A DNA stretch of 64,000 bases from Apteryx mantelli. Lineage: Eukaryota > Chordata > Aves > Apterygiformes > Apterygidae. Below, piece after piece: positions 49,301 through 60,733 of this stretch. Each line of letters starts with the position of its first letter. The first letter of the stretch is position 1. The notes beneath the pieces were generated by a model that did no database searches, was not told the origin of the DNA, and saw only the letters and a program-made list of their open reading frames with translations. The DNA lies in contig NC_089981.1 of the NCBI RefSeq assembly GCF_036417845.1, positions 75,991,268 through 76,055,267 of the forward strand. Reading direction: 5' to 3'. A program made the translations under genes and the position numbers.

Positions 49301-52300
49301 AGTCTTTACAGACAAGGAAACTAGTTTTGGAAAATCAGGCAGAGAGCCTGAATAAAATGAGGGCGGCAAATGAGTCTGTGCATAGTCATCAGGAAAAGTG
49401 TGTGTGTTTGGAATAGAAAGATTAAGACCGACCTTAAGAAAAAAACAAAACAAAACAGGAAGGTGATGGGAGATGAATTGAAATGACTTCTAAGGAATGC
49501 AAGAATGAGATAGCCTCAGGCAGGCCTTGAGTAATTTTGCATTGGACAGCCAAAATCTTGAGAATACTCAACAGAATAGATGAAAATTCACAGTTCAGAT
49601 TCGAGTGAAATGTGAATCGGTTCCTGGTGCAGAAGCTAAAGTGATGTGAACTGAACAACAGTTTGTGGAGGTAAAACAACTGGAGGTAAATAGTAACTTA
49701 AACCTTTCATTCAGAAGGCTTTGCATCTCCTTGACTCTTACAGTTACTTTTAAATACATATGTAACTGAGCTTATTGTACTGAAAAATTTCTGAAAGGTT
49801 TTCCACTTTTCTCCAAGACCATGAGCTAGCCATCTCAGTTGGAGTAAGCAAGCTGGGAAGGACTTCTCAAACTCCCTTGTCTGTGACTCTTTAAAAACTA
49901 ACAAAACAAAACAAAAAACACGTGTAATCAGAAGAGCGATGTGAAGTTTTGTGAGTTTTGCTCAGTGTGCATAAATATTCTCTGGTATAATATCTGGCTT
50001 TTATACAGTGCTTTCCATCTGAAGGCTTCTGAAATACCTGAAATGCTCAGCTTTATGCTGAGCAACACTTTCACCATCCTCCTGTCCTGGTAAATAAAGC
50101 ATAAAGGCCTGAAGTGGTTTTGACAAAGGTCAAATGACAGGTCAGTAGCAGAATCAGGAACAGAGACCAAGTCTCTTGCTCTCAGCTCAGCGAGCAATTT
50201 ACTGGACTGTGATTTATCTGCCGTAGATTTATAAATAAATTAAATGAGATGGTAATACTCAACAATGAGAACAGCAGGAAATACTGTATTTAAAATAGCT
50301 GTAGTTTTTCTCAGTCTCTTCATTCTTCCTCTTAAGCTGGGCTCTCTGTGTGATTTTATTGGTTTGTTCGGTATTGTATTGCTGAGCATTAATAGCCTTC
50401 TCATAAAAATACAAAAACAGATGAAGGGTGTGCCTCCCCCTCTTTTGGGAGGAGGATTGAGTTGGAAACTGGTTCTGGTTTAGTCAGATCTGTACAAAAA
50501 GTCTTCAACAGGCCAAAGTTGTTTCCTACTTGGTTTTCTTGTTACTGTTTTGAAATGCTTTGTATTTTGCAGTGGTTGTCATGTTGTCTTGTTTTCTTTT
50601 GTTTATTTTAAACAGGCTGTATCTCCCAAAGAAGAAACAAAGACAACAGGTATGTCAATATTTCCTAATGATTCCTTTCATTTTGTGTAAGCAAAATTGC
50701 TCTGTTAGCCAGACTGAGTCACTTGCTGATGTGTGCTTAGCTCACCTGCTTGCAGGCTGGGGTCATCCAAACTATTTGATACCAATACTGCATCCTTAAA
50801 TATGTTCTGTAACTATTTTTAATGTTCCTAACTGCAACACTTACGAAAATGTAGTATAGCTGTTCCCCAAGAGTCCCTTAATACAGTCTGTTCAGTAGCT
50901 GTCTTGCTAAACTAATGGCATCTCAACTTACAATTCAGCGTATCACTTGGAGTAGTCCTCCAGCAGGCTGTGAGATGTTGACACCACTGAAGGTGCCATG
51001 TCATTGAATATCTGGACTAGTAAATCTATTAGTAGTCAGTGACATAAGTAATCAGTTGTTGGCATGGCTGCCAGTAAAAACATTTTGTATTAATACACAG
51101 CCTAGCTTAAGAAATACTTCACCATAGTGATCCCATCCAATTCTTTTGGTATGGTGGGTTTTTTTTCTTTTGCTGTTTTTTGTAATAGTCTGTTTCAGGA
51201 TAGCTAGGACTTGATTCTGTAATCTTTCCTTAGTAAGTTTGGCAGTCCTCTCTCTCTAGCTCTGCAGAGAGATTCCAAAGAGCTGTCCCTTCTCCCACCT
51301 CTCTCCTGTGTAATTTCCTTTCTCTGTTTGGTATCTAGACACATGTTCCATTAGCAGGGCATAAGAGTTCAGCTTCTCCTGAAACTTACTTCAAGTATTG
51401 ACAAGTTCCAGTTTCTGCTAGACAACTACACATGCTGATCTGCACTTTCATACTGTTACTGGGACAATTTATCTCTAGTTATAAAATACATAGCTTGAAT
51501 TTGTAAGCCTATGTTTTTCTGGCAGACTGGTATGTGATACTTGATGCCATTTTATTAATACAAAGGTCTTGATTCTAGTTAAATTTATTAAATGTGCCTA
51601 GTATATAGGGTGTCCACTGCACTTTGCATAGAGAAACATGATAAATGATAGCCCTTCGCATGAGGCTGGAGATGGACTTTGGTTCAAACGTATTACAGTG
51701 CAGTAGCAATTTAGGAACTTTCAAATGTTTTTCAGAACCACCACCACCATCTAAAATTCCTAAAATTGAAACTTCGCATCCACCAATACCTCCTGCGCAT
51801 CCGCCTCCAGGTAAGCTTTTATTTCTTAAACACTGCTTCTCTTGCAGTTTACTGCTTTGCTTTTCATTCAGATGGTGGTAGTGGTGTGAGGAGAGGGATT
51901 GTTGCCTTCATTAATCAGCTTGGCATGTAAAAGTACTGGGCAGATAAGCTTTGGAGGGCATTTCATCTTTGTAGCACACTTTTTTCAAATCAAGACCAAA
52001 AAGTTATGATGGAAATGAGCATATACTATGTGGACAAAGGCAAAATAAAGCTCTGAGTGTTAAAGGCCTAGAAAAATAAACTAACTGTGGTTAGCAGGCA
52101 AAAAGGGACTTGTGTCCTTAAAAGGATGCCATACTGTTATCGCACTAGCTTCTAACTGTCCTATTGAAGTCCTGCATGTTACATCTTTATTATAGAAACT
52201 CTGCAGGTGTGTAACCCTTTTAAACAAAAGGGGTATGCTTTATCTCGGCTATGTCCCAAAAGAGGGCTTTCATCTGCCAGAGAACTTTTTAACACTTCAT

Positions 52301-54197
52301 GCCTGCCTTGTTTGCAAAATAAATTTTACTGTTGTAAAAATGTGCTTCCAGTGCTTTGACACATTAGCTGTCCTTCCACTGACCCATAGATATGACACAA
52401 ATATTTTATAGAGCATGCTTCATAATGTAACTGCAAGATGAAAGCTTCTAACAGGGAATAACAAGAGAGAGAAACAATGCTCTGAAATATAGTAAGACCA
52501 CTTTTTTCCCCATTTGTTAAAATCCAATTAAGAATGAAGGTGTGTGATTTTGGGGTTTTGGGTTTAAGATAACGTTCATCATTCCTTCAATTAATAAATC
52601 TTGAATGCGTATCTTATATTCAGAAAGATTTTGGCAATGAGCAAATTGCCTGTTACAGTTTAGGAGCTACAAATTCTTGAAATTGTAGGTACCACAGGCA
52701 GAATACCCACCTTGCATAATCTAATTATGTAGTTGTTCTAGGGGGCAGTTTTGCTGTTAAAACTATGACTGCTTATATAGGGTAAATCCTATATAAGTGC
52801 AGGCAACTAGCTTCCCTTATTTAGAGAAGACAGCTTAATGCACATTCTTCTTGAAAATGGCTAAGTACAATTCTGTAAAATTTTGACCTTTTTATGAACT
52901 TCCCTGGGCTGTTGTACATTGAGCTCCCTGAAATTAATCAGTGGATCAAAGCTGATCAGATTTCATGTCCCAAGTAACCTATACCAATTTCTTTCTTCAT
53001 CCTCAGTGTGTCGCTTCCTGCCCTCCCCCCCTCCCCCCAGCCCTGTTTTTGATAAACAGATTTAGAAATGAATGTTAAAGACTTGAGACTTTGGCCCATA
53101 TTCTCAAATAGTACCTCAGAACATTTGAGGCAAGTGAAGTGCAGCGACTAATCCCGGGCCACCTTCTGGAGTATAAGAGAGATGGAAGGGAGGCATGGAC
53201 TGCACAAGACTGAAACACTGATCAGAAGATTTTGAGTATCTTGGGTCCCATGACTTTTTAAAATCTGCTAGTTGTGCTTCTGTCCATCCAGTCTGCTAAC
53301 TTCTGCTGGTTGTAGAACAATATTTAAGTTGTAAGAAAATCAGTAATAAGGAAAAAAAAATGTAACTTAAAATGGGAAAAGCTGACCTTGGAGCTTTGGT
53401 CTGCAGCTTAGTAATTTTATAGTGACCTAGTAAGATCTAACTGGATGGCATACAGAGACTTAGAGAATTGTGGAGTCCTCTTTGGATGCGTTTATTGGAG
53501 GAAAATTGAAGAGTATTCAATGTTGTTGTTGCCACCACCCTTCAGAAAAATAAACGAAACTTTTTGTGTTCCAGAGCGCAAGCCTCCTTTGACAACTTCA
53601 GTTTCAATGGGAGAAGCAGAGCAAACTACTACCGTGGACTCAGTAGATATGCCAAAGGTCCAGATTCCTCCCCCTGCTCATCCTGCCCCAGTACATCAAC
53701 CTCCACCTCTGCCACATCGGCCCCCACCCCCACCCCCAACCAGTTATATTACAGGGATGTCTACTACAAATTCTTACATGTCAGGAGAGGGTTATCAAAG
53801 TCTTCAGTCAATGATGAAAACAGAAGGACCAACATACGGAGCTTTGCCACCGGCCTATGGACCACCAACTCACCTACCATATCATCCACATGTCTACCCT
53901 CCCAACCCTCCACCACCAGTTCCTCCTCCACCCCCCACTTCATTCCCTCCACCCAATATCCCACCTCCTACTCCTGGATATCCTCCTCCACCTACATACA
54001 ATCCTAACTTCCCACCTCCAAGACTGCCTCCAACTCATGCAGTACCACCTCATCCACCTCCAGGGCTGGGAATGCCACCAGCTAGTTATCCCCCACCTAC
54101 CGTTCCTCCAGGTGGACAGCCACCTGTACCACCTCCAATTCCACCACCTGGTATGCCACCTGTAGCAGGACTTGGACGTGCTACATGGATGAGATAG
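37137..54197 (+). CDS. CCNK: CCNK, cyclin K, complete coding sequence in ten exons (587 aa)
   Basis: Exons 37137-37333, 38355-38436, 39242-39373, 40189-40294, 40434-40491, 43080-43249, 46279-46565, 50616-50649, 51736-51810 and 53575-54197 sum to 1,764 nt, which is 587 codons plus TAG. All phases agree. Human cyclin K is 580 residues. Cyclin K binds CDK12 and CDK13 in the nucleus; the complexes phosphorylate the RNA polymerase II C-terminal domain and support transcription of long and DNA-damage-response genes. The N-terminal cyclin box is within residues about 30-150 ([41 protein letters not shown]). The second box is at about 155-255 ([32 protein letters not shown]). Then come a Gln-rich linker with Q9 at 313-321 and a proline-rich tail ending GLGRATWMR. 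Two in-frame stops (TAATAA) directly precede the ATG and fix the start. Confidence 0.97.
37334..38354 (+). other. CCNK: U12-type (minor spliceosome) GT-AG intron of CCNK
   Basis: The 5' splice site GTATCCTTTA (37334-37343) matches the U12 consensus RTATCCTTT exactly. A TCCTTAAC branch-site motif lies at 38336-38343, about 12 nt before the CACAG acceptor at 38354, and there is no long polypyrimidine tract. Joining across it completes Leu66 (CT|A) and gives [14 protein letters not shown], the known cyclin K sequence, so the boundaries are certain. The 1,021-bp interior has a T9G11 run near 38,168-38,187. Confidence 0.93.
38355..38436 (+). CDS. CCNK: CCNK coding exon 2 (residues 66-93)
   Basis: An 82-nt exon after the U12 intron reads [20 protein letters not shown] then FKQFPRY, part of the first cyclin box. 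The donor is a normal GTAAGT. Confidence 0.95.
38437..39241 (+). other. CCNK intron, nothing else recognised
   Basis: An 805-bp AT-rich intron ending in TTCTTTTTTAG. A box C/D snoRNA-like pattern near 38,853 was considered and rejected. Confidence 0.7.
39242..39373 (+). CDS. CCNK: CCNK coding exon 3 (residues 94-137)
   Basis: The 132-nt phase-0 exon encodes [20 protein letters not shown], then [20 protein letters not shown] and DDPK. This is the core of the first cyclin box, with the conserved LFLAGKVEE helix that contacts the kinase. Confidence 0.96.
39374..40188 (+). other. CCNK intron, nothing else recognised
   Basis: An 815-bp intron from GTAAAG to TTCTCTAG. It contains an A-rich stretch near 39,980-40,007 and no identifiable element. 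Confidence 0.7.
40189..40294 (+). CDS. CCNK: CCNK coding exon 4 (residues 138-173)
   Basis: The 106-nt exon encodes [20 protein letters not shown] then [15 protein letters not shown] plus one base of Gly. It links the first and second cyclin folds. Confidence 0.96.
40434..40491 (+). CDS. CCNK: CCNK coding exon 5 (residues 173-192)
   Basis: A 58-nt exon 139 bp after the previous one encodes [19 protein letters not shown] plus AG. It is too short to form an ORF on its own. The donor is GTAAGA. Confidence 0.95.
40966..41125 (+). repeat. Direct duplication, copy 1 (about 160 bp)
   Basis: Begins TTTTAGCAATAATAAACC and ends TAGTGGCATTTTAAAA. It matches copy 2 at an offset of 1,068 bp with no indel and about six substitutions by eye, roughly 96% identity. 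It does not look like CR1, an LTR (no TG...CA ends) or a SINE (no tRNA- or 5S-like head). Confidence 0.9.
42034..42193 (+). repeat. Direct duplication, copy 2 (about 160 bp)
   Basis: Second copy of the block at 40966-41125, in the same orientation and 908 bp downstream of the end of copy 1. The flanks of the two copies are unrelated beyond short A/T-rich similarity. Confidence 0.9.
43080..43249 (+). CDS. CCNK: CCNK coding exon 6 (residues 192-249)
   Basis: The 170-nt exon encodes [40 protein letters not shown] and [16 protein letters not shown], flanked by split Ser and Asp codons. It forms the second cyclin box. It is nearly identical to the mammalian protein. Confidence 0.96.
43250..46278 (+). 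other. CCNK intron with an ancient LINE relic
   Basis: A 3,029-bp intron from GTATGG to CTTTTTTAG. Most of it is occupied by the old CR1-like element at about 44,030-45,940. Confidence 0.7.
44030..45940 (-). mobile_element. Ancient CR1-like LINE relic, about 1.9 kb, minus strand
   Basis: Along the plus strand, segments appear in the order of a reverse-complement amniote CR1-like element: GCTGTACTGATTTAGACCAA (44,053), GCCTTCATAACATCTTTGTC, CCTTTGTTCTCGTACTGAAA, CAGGCACCTGTCATATCCAC, GCATCACTGGCAAACTTTGC (45,009), GATCCCAACACAGACTGCTG, AGAACTCTTAGGTGAATACC (45,571), ATGCAAAGGACTCATTTAGC and TCTTCCTTGAGTGCTGCTCT. The right-hand segments correspond to the coding part, the left-hand ones to the 3' end. 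It is strongly diverged with no usable ORF, and a poly(T) tract at about 45,605-45,628 has expanded inside it. Confidence 0.7.
46279..46565 (+). CDS. CCNK: CCNK coding exon 7, Gln-rich linker (residues 249-344)
   Basis: The 287-nt exon begins [20 protein letters not shown], the end of the second cyclin fold, then runs into a Gln/Ser/Pro-rich linker with a pure Q9 run at residues 313-321 (CAA x3, CAG x5, CAA x1). It ends [17 protein letters not shown], a basic Ser-Pro stretch. The linker is longer and more Gln-rich than in human and accounts for most of the length difference. Confidence 0.95.
46566..50615 (+). other. CCNK intron, nothing else recognised
   Basis: The largest intron inside the coding region of CCNK (4,050 bp), from GTAAGT to TTTAAACAG. 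It is AT-rich with no clear transposable element. ORFs on the minus strand (e.g. 49,040-49,453) have no recognisable product. Confidence 0.6.
50616..50649 (+). CDS. CCNK: CCNK coding exon 8, 34-nt microexon-like (residues 345-356)
   Basis: Reads [11 protein letters not shown] plus one base of Glu. It is preceded by TTTAAACAG and followed by GTATGT. It corresponds to VVSPKEENKAAE in human. It is very short but in phase on both sides. Confidence 0.93.
50650..51735 (+). other. CCNK intron, nothing else recognised
   Basis: A 1,086-bp intron from GTATGT to TGTTTTTCAG. No repeat or RNA gene was recognised. Confidence 0.7.
51736..51810 (+). CDS. CCNK: CCNK coding exon 9 (residues 356-381)
   Basis: The 75-nt exon reads [20 protein letters not shown] then AHPPP plus one base. 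It is the start of the proline-rich tail and includes the conserved KIPKIET segment. The donor is GTAAGC. Confidence 0.95.
51811..53574 (+). other. CCNK last intron
   Basis: A 1,764-bp intron ending GTGTTCCAG. It contains a perfect 10-bp inverted repeat at 52772-52797 (stem CTTATATAGG, 6-nt loop) and a C-rich tract near 53,023-53,040. No other element was recognised. Confidence 0.65.
53575..54197 (+). CDS. CCNK: CCNK last coding exon, proline-rich tail (residues 381-587, stop TAG)
   Basis: Starts [20 protein letters not shown] and continues [20 protein letters not shown], then long PPPP tracts, a conserved [20 protein letters not shown] block, and the C-terminus [17 protein letters not shown] followed by TAG at 54195-54197. 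The open frame extends upstream to 53,445, but that part is intron. The tail is thought to be disordered and is dispensable for kinase binding in published structures of the cyclin boxes. Confidence 0.96.
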
Positions 54198-54915
54198 CAT
54201 GAGGTAACTTTTGCATGGTATCCTTTCGTGTTGATTAGGCAGGAGTAGTGAGCCAAAAACTGCATTGTAAAGATGAAGAGGAGGATAATTTGTATAATTT
54301 AGATGAAGAAATGAGACCATGAAATGGAAACTTAGCTGATCTGTTTGCAGTATTGTTTATGGTGAGTTATATAGGCTTCTAGATTTTAATTAGCTTTGCA
54401 GTATCTATTCTAACTTTATACATTTGACTGAAGTCTAAATTGTCTCGAGTTATTCCAGCACTGGATTACTTTGTACTAGCAAAAATGTTAACCAGCCATA
54501 TTGGCTCAATTATATCAGTAAGAAGTAAATTTCCTTCTAGAAATCAGTGCCTATTTTTGAGTATCAGAATAGCCAGATACCATGAAATCTCATCTACAGT
54601 AAGAAGCTTCATTTTCATTAACAATTAAAACAACACTTGATGTTAAGCATCAAAGCTACTTTATTTAAAAGAGATTCTGAATGCTAGATGACTGAAATCA
54701 TTTTGAGGTGTTTGCCTTGCTGATATTTTTGTTTTGGAATGTACTGGTATCTTAAAGTATTGTATGTTTACACCTATTTGCAGATTCCTGTACATAATAT
54801 ATATATTTTCTAAGTGTGAAAGTCTGAATGTAAAAACCTACTGTGATTTACATCCTGGTTATAAATGGGACTATTTCATTCACACCTACCCAAATAAAAT
54901 TGGTTCTGAATTTAG
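54198..54915 (+). other. CCNK: CCNK 3'UTR (end approximate)
   Basis: About 720 bp from the stop to just beyond the AATAAA at 54893-54898. No coding content. It includes the A/G-rich GATGAAGAGGAGGATAATTT segment near 54,271. Confidence 0.65.
54893..54898 (+). terminator. CCNK: CCNK poly(A) signal AATAAA
   Basis: The canonical hexamer is followed within 10-40 nt by T/G-rich sequence (TTGGTTCTGAATTTAGTGG, then TTTTTTGTATT), as expected for a cleavage site near 54,915. Confidence 0.65.
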
Positions 54916-54999
54916 TGGATTTCCAAGTTTTTTGTATTAGTTCAGAATTCATAGCTGTGGTACATTGCAAGATATTTCAGCAGTGGTCTTCCAAACCTT

Positions 55000-57900
55000 A
55001 TTCATCAGTTTATTTAAAAAGAATGTAATTTTATTTTATTCAACTAAAAGTATACACTATCACAATCAATCTCTTACTTCATTTTTACTAAAATATTTCA
55101 AAAGAATGTTTTACACACATTATCAAAAAAATCTGTACTATTATTTTCCCTCCCCCAAAAAAGCCAGAGTGGTTCAATAATAGGTAAAAACGTGTGCTAA
55201 AGTCTAAAGAATTTTGCTATATACACAACAGCAGGTGCTAACTTTTCCAGTTTTTTGTAAATCATATACAGAAAATATAGCAGGGCTGTAATATCACAGG
55301 TTTAACAGAAATCAAACTTCAAACTGATTTCCAAAGCAGCACAGATAGACTTTCCCCACATTATGAAAAATATACAATTTTATCACTTTACAGTCATGCA
55401 CTTTGAAAAAGATCAGTAGTACTTTTCCCCCACAGTTTCTAAAAAGATAAAAGGTCACTTTAACACTGATTTTTTTTTCTTTTTTTTTTTTAGTATCTTA
55501 ATATTTGGATAAAAATGTGCCATTCTCAAACAAGGTTGTGCTCAGCAGTCTTACAAGGTGCAAAGAGCCAACTGAAGCTGGTTATACCACAGCATTATAA
55601 AAAACTTTTATGGAAATGCTGTTCAGTCACTCCAAAAAATGTGGAGGATGTGATTCTGCTTTCACTAAATGAGCAAAGTCTGTTTGGAACCAGTGGATGC
55701 TTTCTTTGCAGTAGGATGGCAGAACCCAGGGCTTCAATCTTGAGGAAATTAACTCAGGCTATTACCCCCAGATATATTAATTTAATGGCCACTATTTCAA
55801 GGGATGCTCCCCTCCAGCTTAATGTACAAAGCTCCTCAGGTAGTTTTCACTGAAGACTTAGCACATCGTTAACTGAATTTAAATATGCATATAAAACTTC
55901 TTTTTAGACAACTGAAAGTTTAGCACCCAAGTCATCCCGTAGAGTCATTGAGTGTCAATTTCCCCCAGGAAGACACTTTTTAGCTCAAATGGAGCTAGGT
56001 ATGAAGAGTAGCAAGCCTCAAACAAACAAACAAAAAAACCCCCCACATACAGCACTTTTATGTTCTTCTGTTAAATCAGAAATGCACATCTTGCATTGAA
56101 GACTTATGCTGCTGAATAAAATCATTTAAAAATACAGATTATACCCTACAAGTGTAAAGGTTATTCAACTGAGCTAACTGACTACCCTGTAAATTGGCTT
56201 TTTAGGATTTGTAACACTACTGGACCTCGATTACAGCACTATATCCCTTGTAGGTGAGATCTGCGGGTGGAATGAAACAGACTTTGCTTAACGTCACCAA
56301 ATAGATTTTGAGAGAAGTTTGATAAGGGGAATATTTGTTTGAGAACTTCATAGTTGGTGAGAGTAGTAGTCTGATTAGCATAGCTCGTCTTGTTGAGAGG
56401 ACCTGCTAGTTTAATATATTCCTAAAACAGTAAGCATGTCATCAACACAGTTAACTTTCTACAAGTGTTGGCAACATTTACATTGCTTTAGTTAAAACGC
56501 ACTGGCATAAATTAACCCTGCTCCCAATGTGCTTAAATTCTCTGCCTTAATCCGGAGATTAGATACCACCAAAATTAAAATAGGCTTGCAAGCAGATAGA
56601 TTAAAGTAGCCCTCTGTGAAACATTAGATGTTAAAGAATGATGTATCTGATTTGCCCTTCTCTGGAAGGGGCAAAATTACACCACCTTTTCTGGTACAAA
56701 AATCTCAGGGTATAAATTGTCCAGGAGGAAGAAAAGTAATCAATGGCTAGTAGAAACTGGAAGGCAATGAAAAAACAGGCAAAACAAAACAAAGGGGAGG
56801 AAATCAGGAATCCTCTAAAGATGTTATATTTTAAGGAGACAGTCATATGCTAGAATAATTTTTTCCAGACTTACACTGGATGCAAGTACTTATTAGGGTT
56901 ACAGTTAGCCAGCTCTGTATCTGCTGACTGAGCAATAGTAAGAAATAAGTTACTGGTGAGTGGCTGGGGTGGGGTGGGGAAGGTATCTTGTTCTTGATTT
57001 CTTCTTTTTTAAATAAACTACTCGACTGTTACGTTTTTATTTCTACACCCTATAATGAAGTGGTTCTTACGCTTCCTGGTTAGTATGTATTTTGGTCCTT
57101 TTTATTGGTTACAGACCTAGCCTTTGACACTGCAAATTAGAGTTTCCAGGCAGCTTGTTACACTATATACAGTGGGATCAATTACCTGTTTTATAACTTG
57201 CAAGCACTAGCTCCTTGGGTTTTTATTGATGCTCCTTATCAATATAATAACAGGAGTCAAGAATTCAACTAGTAGAACAAATTCTTTTAGCAGCAAGAAC
57301 CTGTCCAGGTAATTCAACTGTCTGTTGACTGATTCTTAAGGAAAATAAAAAGAAACCGATGAGGTTTGAAGTCATTAAATCTTCAAACTAATCACCAAGA
57401 CAACGCAACTTCTGAAGAGGAGGTATTGATCTTTACACATGCCGGTCTTTTAACATTATTTTACACCAATGGGTTTAATAACGACACCCAGCTTCCTTGG
57501 ACTATTGGGAAAAGATGGGAAGGAATGTCTACTGAAATACAGGGCCAGTTGCTGTGACAAGCTGGAAAAGAAAGGGGGTCAAATTCTTACTACATCTATA
57601 CAAGCAGCTACTCCACACTAACAAAATATAAGTCCCATTGTTTTTATGTACAACCATTTGAAGGAGGAAAAACCCACTTGTTTTGGTTCATTAACAAAAA
57701 TAAAGCTTCAATGGCAGGAAGTAGTCTTACCCGACAGCCCATGTTAATATTGAGTTTTTATTCAGCTCTGCGAGGTTGTTGTTTGGTTGCCTTACACAGT
57801 AACCAATATAGGTGAGGGTTCCAGCAAGAACATTAAAAAAAATACCCAAATCTTCCATATGTGAAAGATGAGCTGCTCTTGAAGATACTGTGAAAACTGT

Positions 57901-58720
57901 AAGTGCTGCTAGGATGGCTGTTTCTGCTGAATTGTTTAATAAAAGCTTTACAGGAAAAGTGTTGCCCATATTTGTAGCGAATACTGGTGTTTGGCTAAGT
58001 GACTTCATTCACATTATGACTGCAGAAATCTTAAGTGTCATTTGTTCATGAAAAATCAGTCATTAACAGCTCATACGGAGTCTCAAGCTTTTCTGTATGC
58101 TTGTGAGATGAGTACCACAGTACAATAGACAAAGTGGTACAAGTGTTTAATCCCTCCGCTCAGTGTTTTACACAGCGCCTTGTGAAAACAGTCGTATGTC
58201 ATTCCCCGAAATAAGGACCTCCGAAAAAAATGGTAGCAGCTTAGGAAAGTGGCAGCCCGTAAACCAATGAATTCAAATTTCTGTTTCCTTGGAAGGTTCC
58301 AAAAAATGTGCTGCCTGGAGCCACTAGCCTAGTTATGAATCAGTTAACAAGCAGGTGGACAGAAGCAATACAAACTGTGACTTCTCCACAGGTTAAGGTT
58401 TCTTCTTGTTCTTCTTAGAAATTCTCTCAAGTTAATTCTACAAACAGACCATACAACAAAGCAGGTTTGAACTACAATACAAATGATGCAAGTCTGGCAT
58501 TACTGAATGGTTACCCATTGAACATTGGTTCCAGAGCACCACAGCCTGAAATCAGGCTTTTAGCTGCCATATTTACACTATTGACAGTTACAAAAAAGCA
58601 AAAATAGGAAAAAAGCTTGAAAAAAGCAACCCCCAACTCCCAAAGAACAGGCAGCCAGAAACAGTAACTCTCTCTCTTTTAGTCTTCATGGAGTCACTTC
58701 CAGTCTACGGGACGATATTC
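55000..58720 (-). other. CCDC85C: Probable CCDC85C 3'UTR
   Basis: About 3.7 kb downstream of the CCDC85C stop on the minus strand. It has no coding ORF of note and no recognised transposable element, which is unusual for 3.7 kb of intergenic DNA and fits a long 3'UTR. Earlier minus-strand AATAAA candidates exist (e.g. around 57,036 and 57,755), so shorter forms are possible. Confidence 0.45.
55009..55040 (-). terminator. CCDC85C: Clustered CCDC85C poly(A) signals (three AATAAA on the minus strand)
   Basis: TTTATT on the plus strand at 55030-55035, 55035-55040 and 55009-55014 gives three AATAAA hexamers on the minus strand. They are the last good cluster before CCNK is reached. Cleavage would fall at about 54,980-55,020. 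Assignment to CCDC85C is inferred from position. Confidence 0.5.

Positions 58721-60733
<2,013 letters not shown>

Noticed and set aside
49040..49453. 137-codon minus-strand ORF in a CCNK intron
   Set aside because: No recognisable product, no splice context, and low-complexity segments; judged a chance ORF.
53445..53574. Upstream extension of the last CCNK exon ORF, starting [13 protein letters not shown]
   Set aside because: It is intron: a TTTTTGTGTTCCAG acceptor at 53574 and phase agreement with the previous exon define the exon start, and the extension is not in cyclin K.
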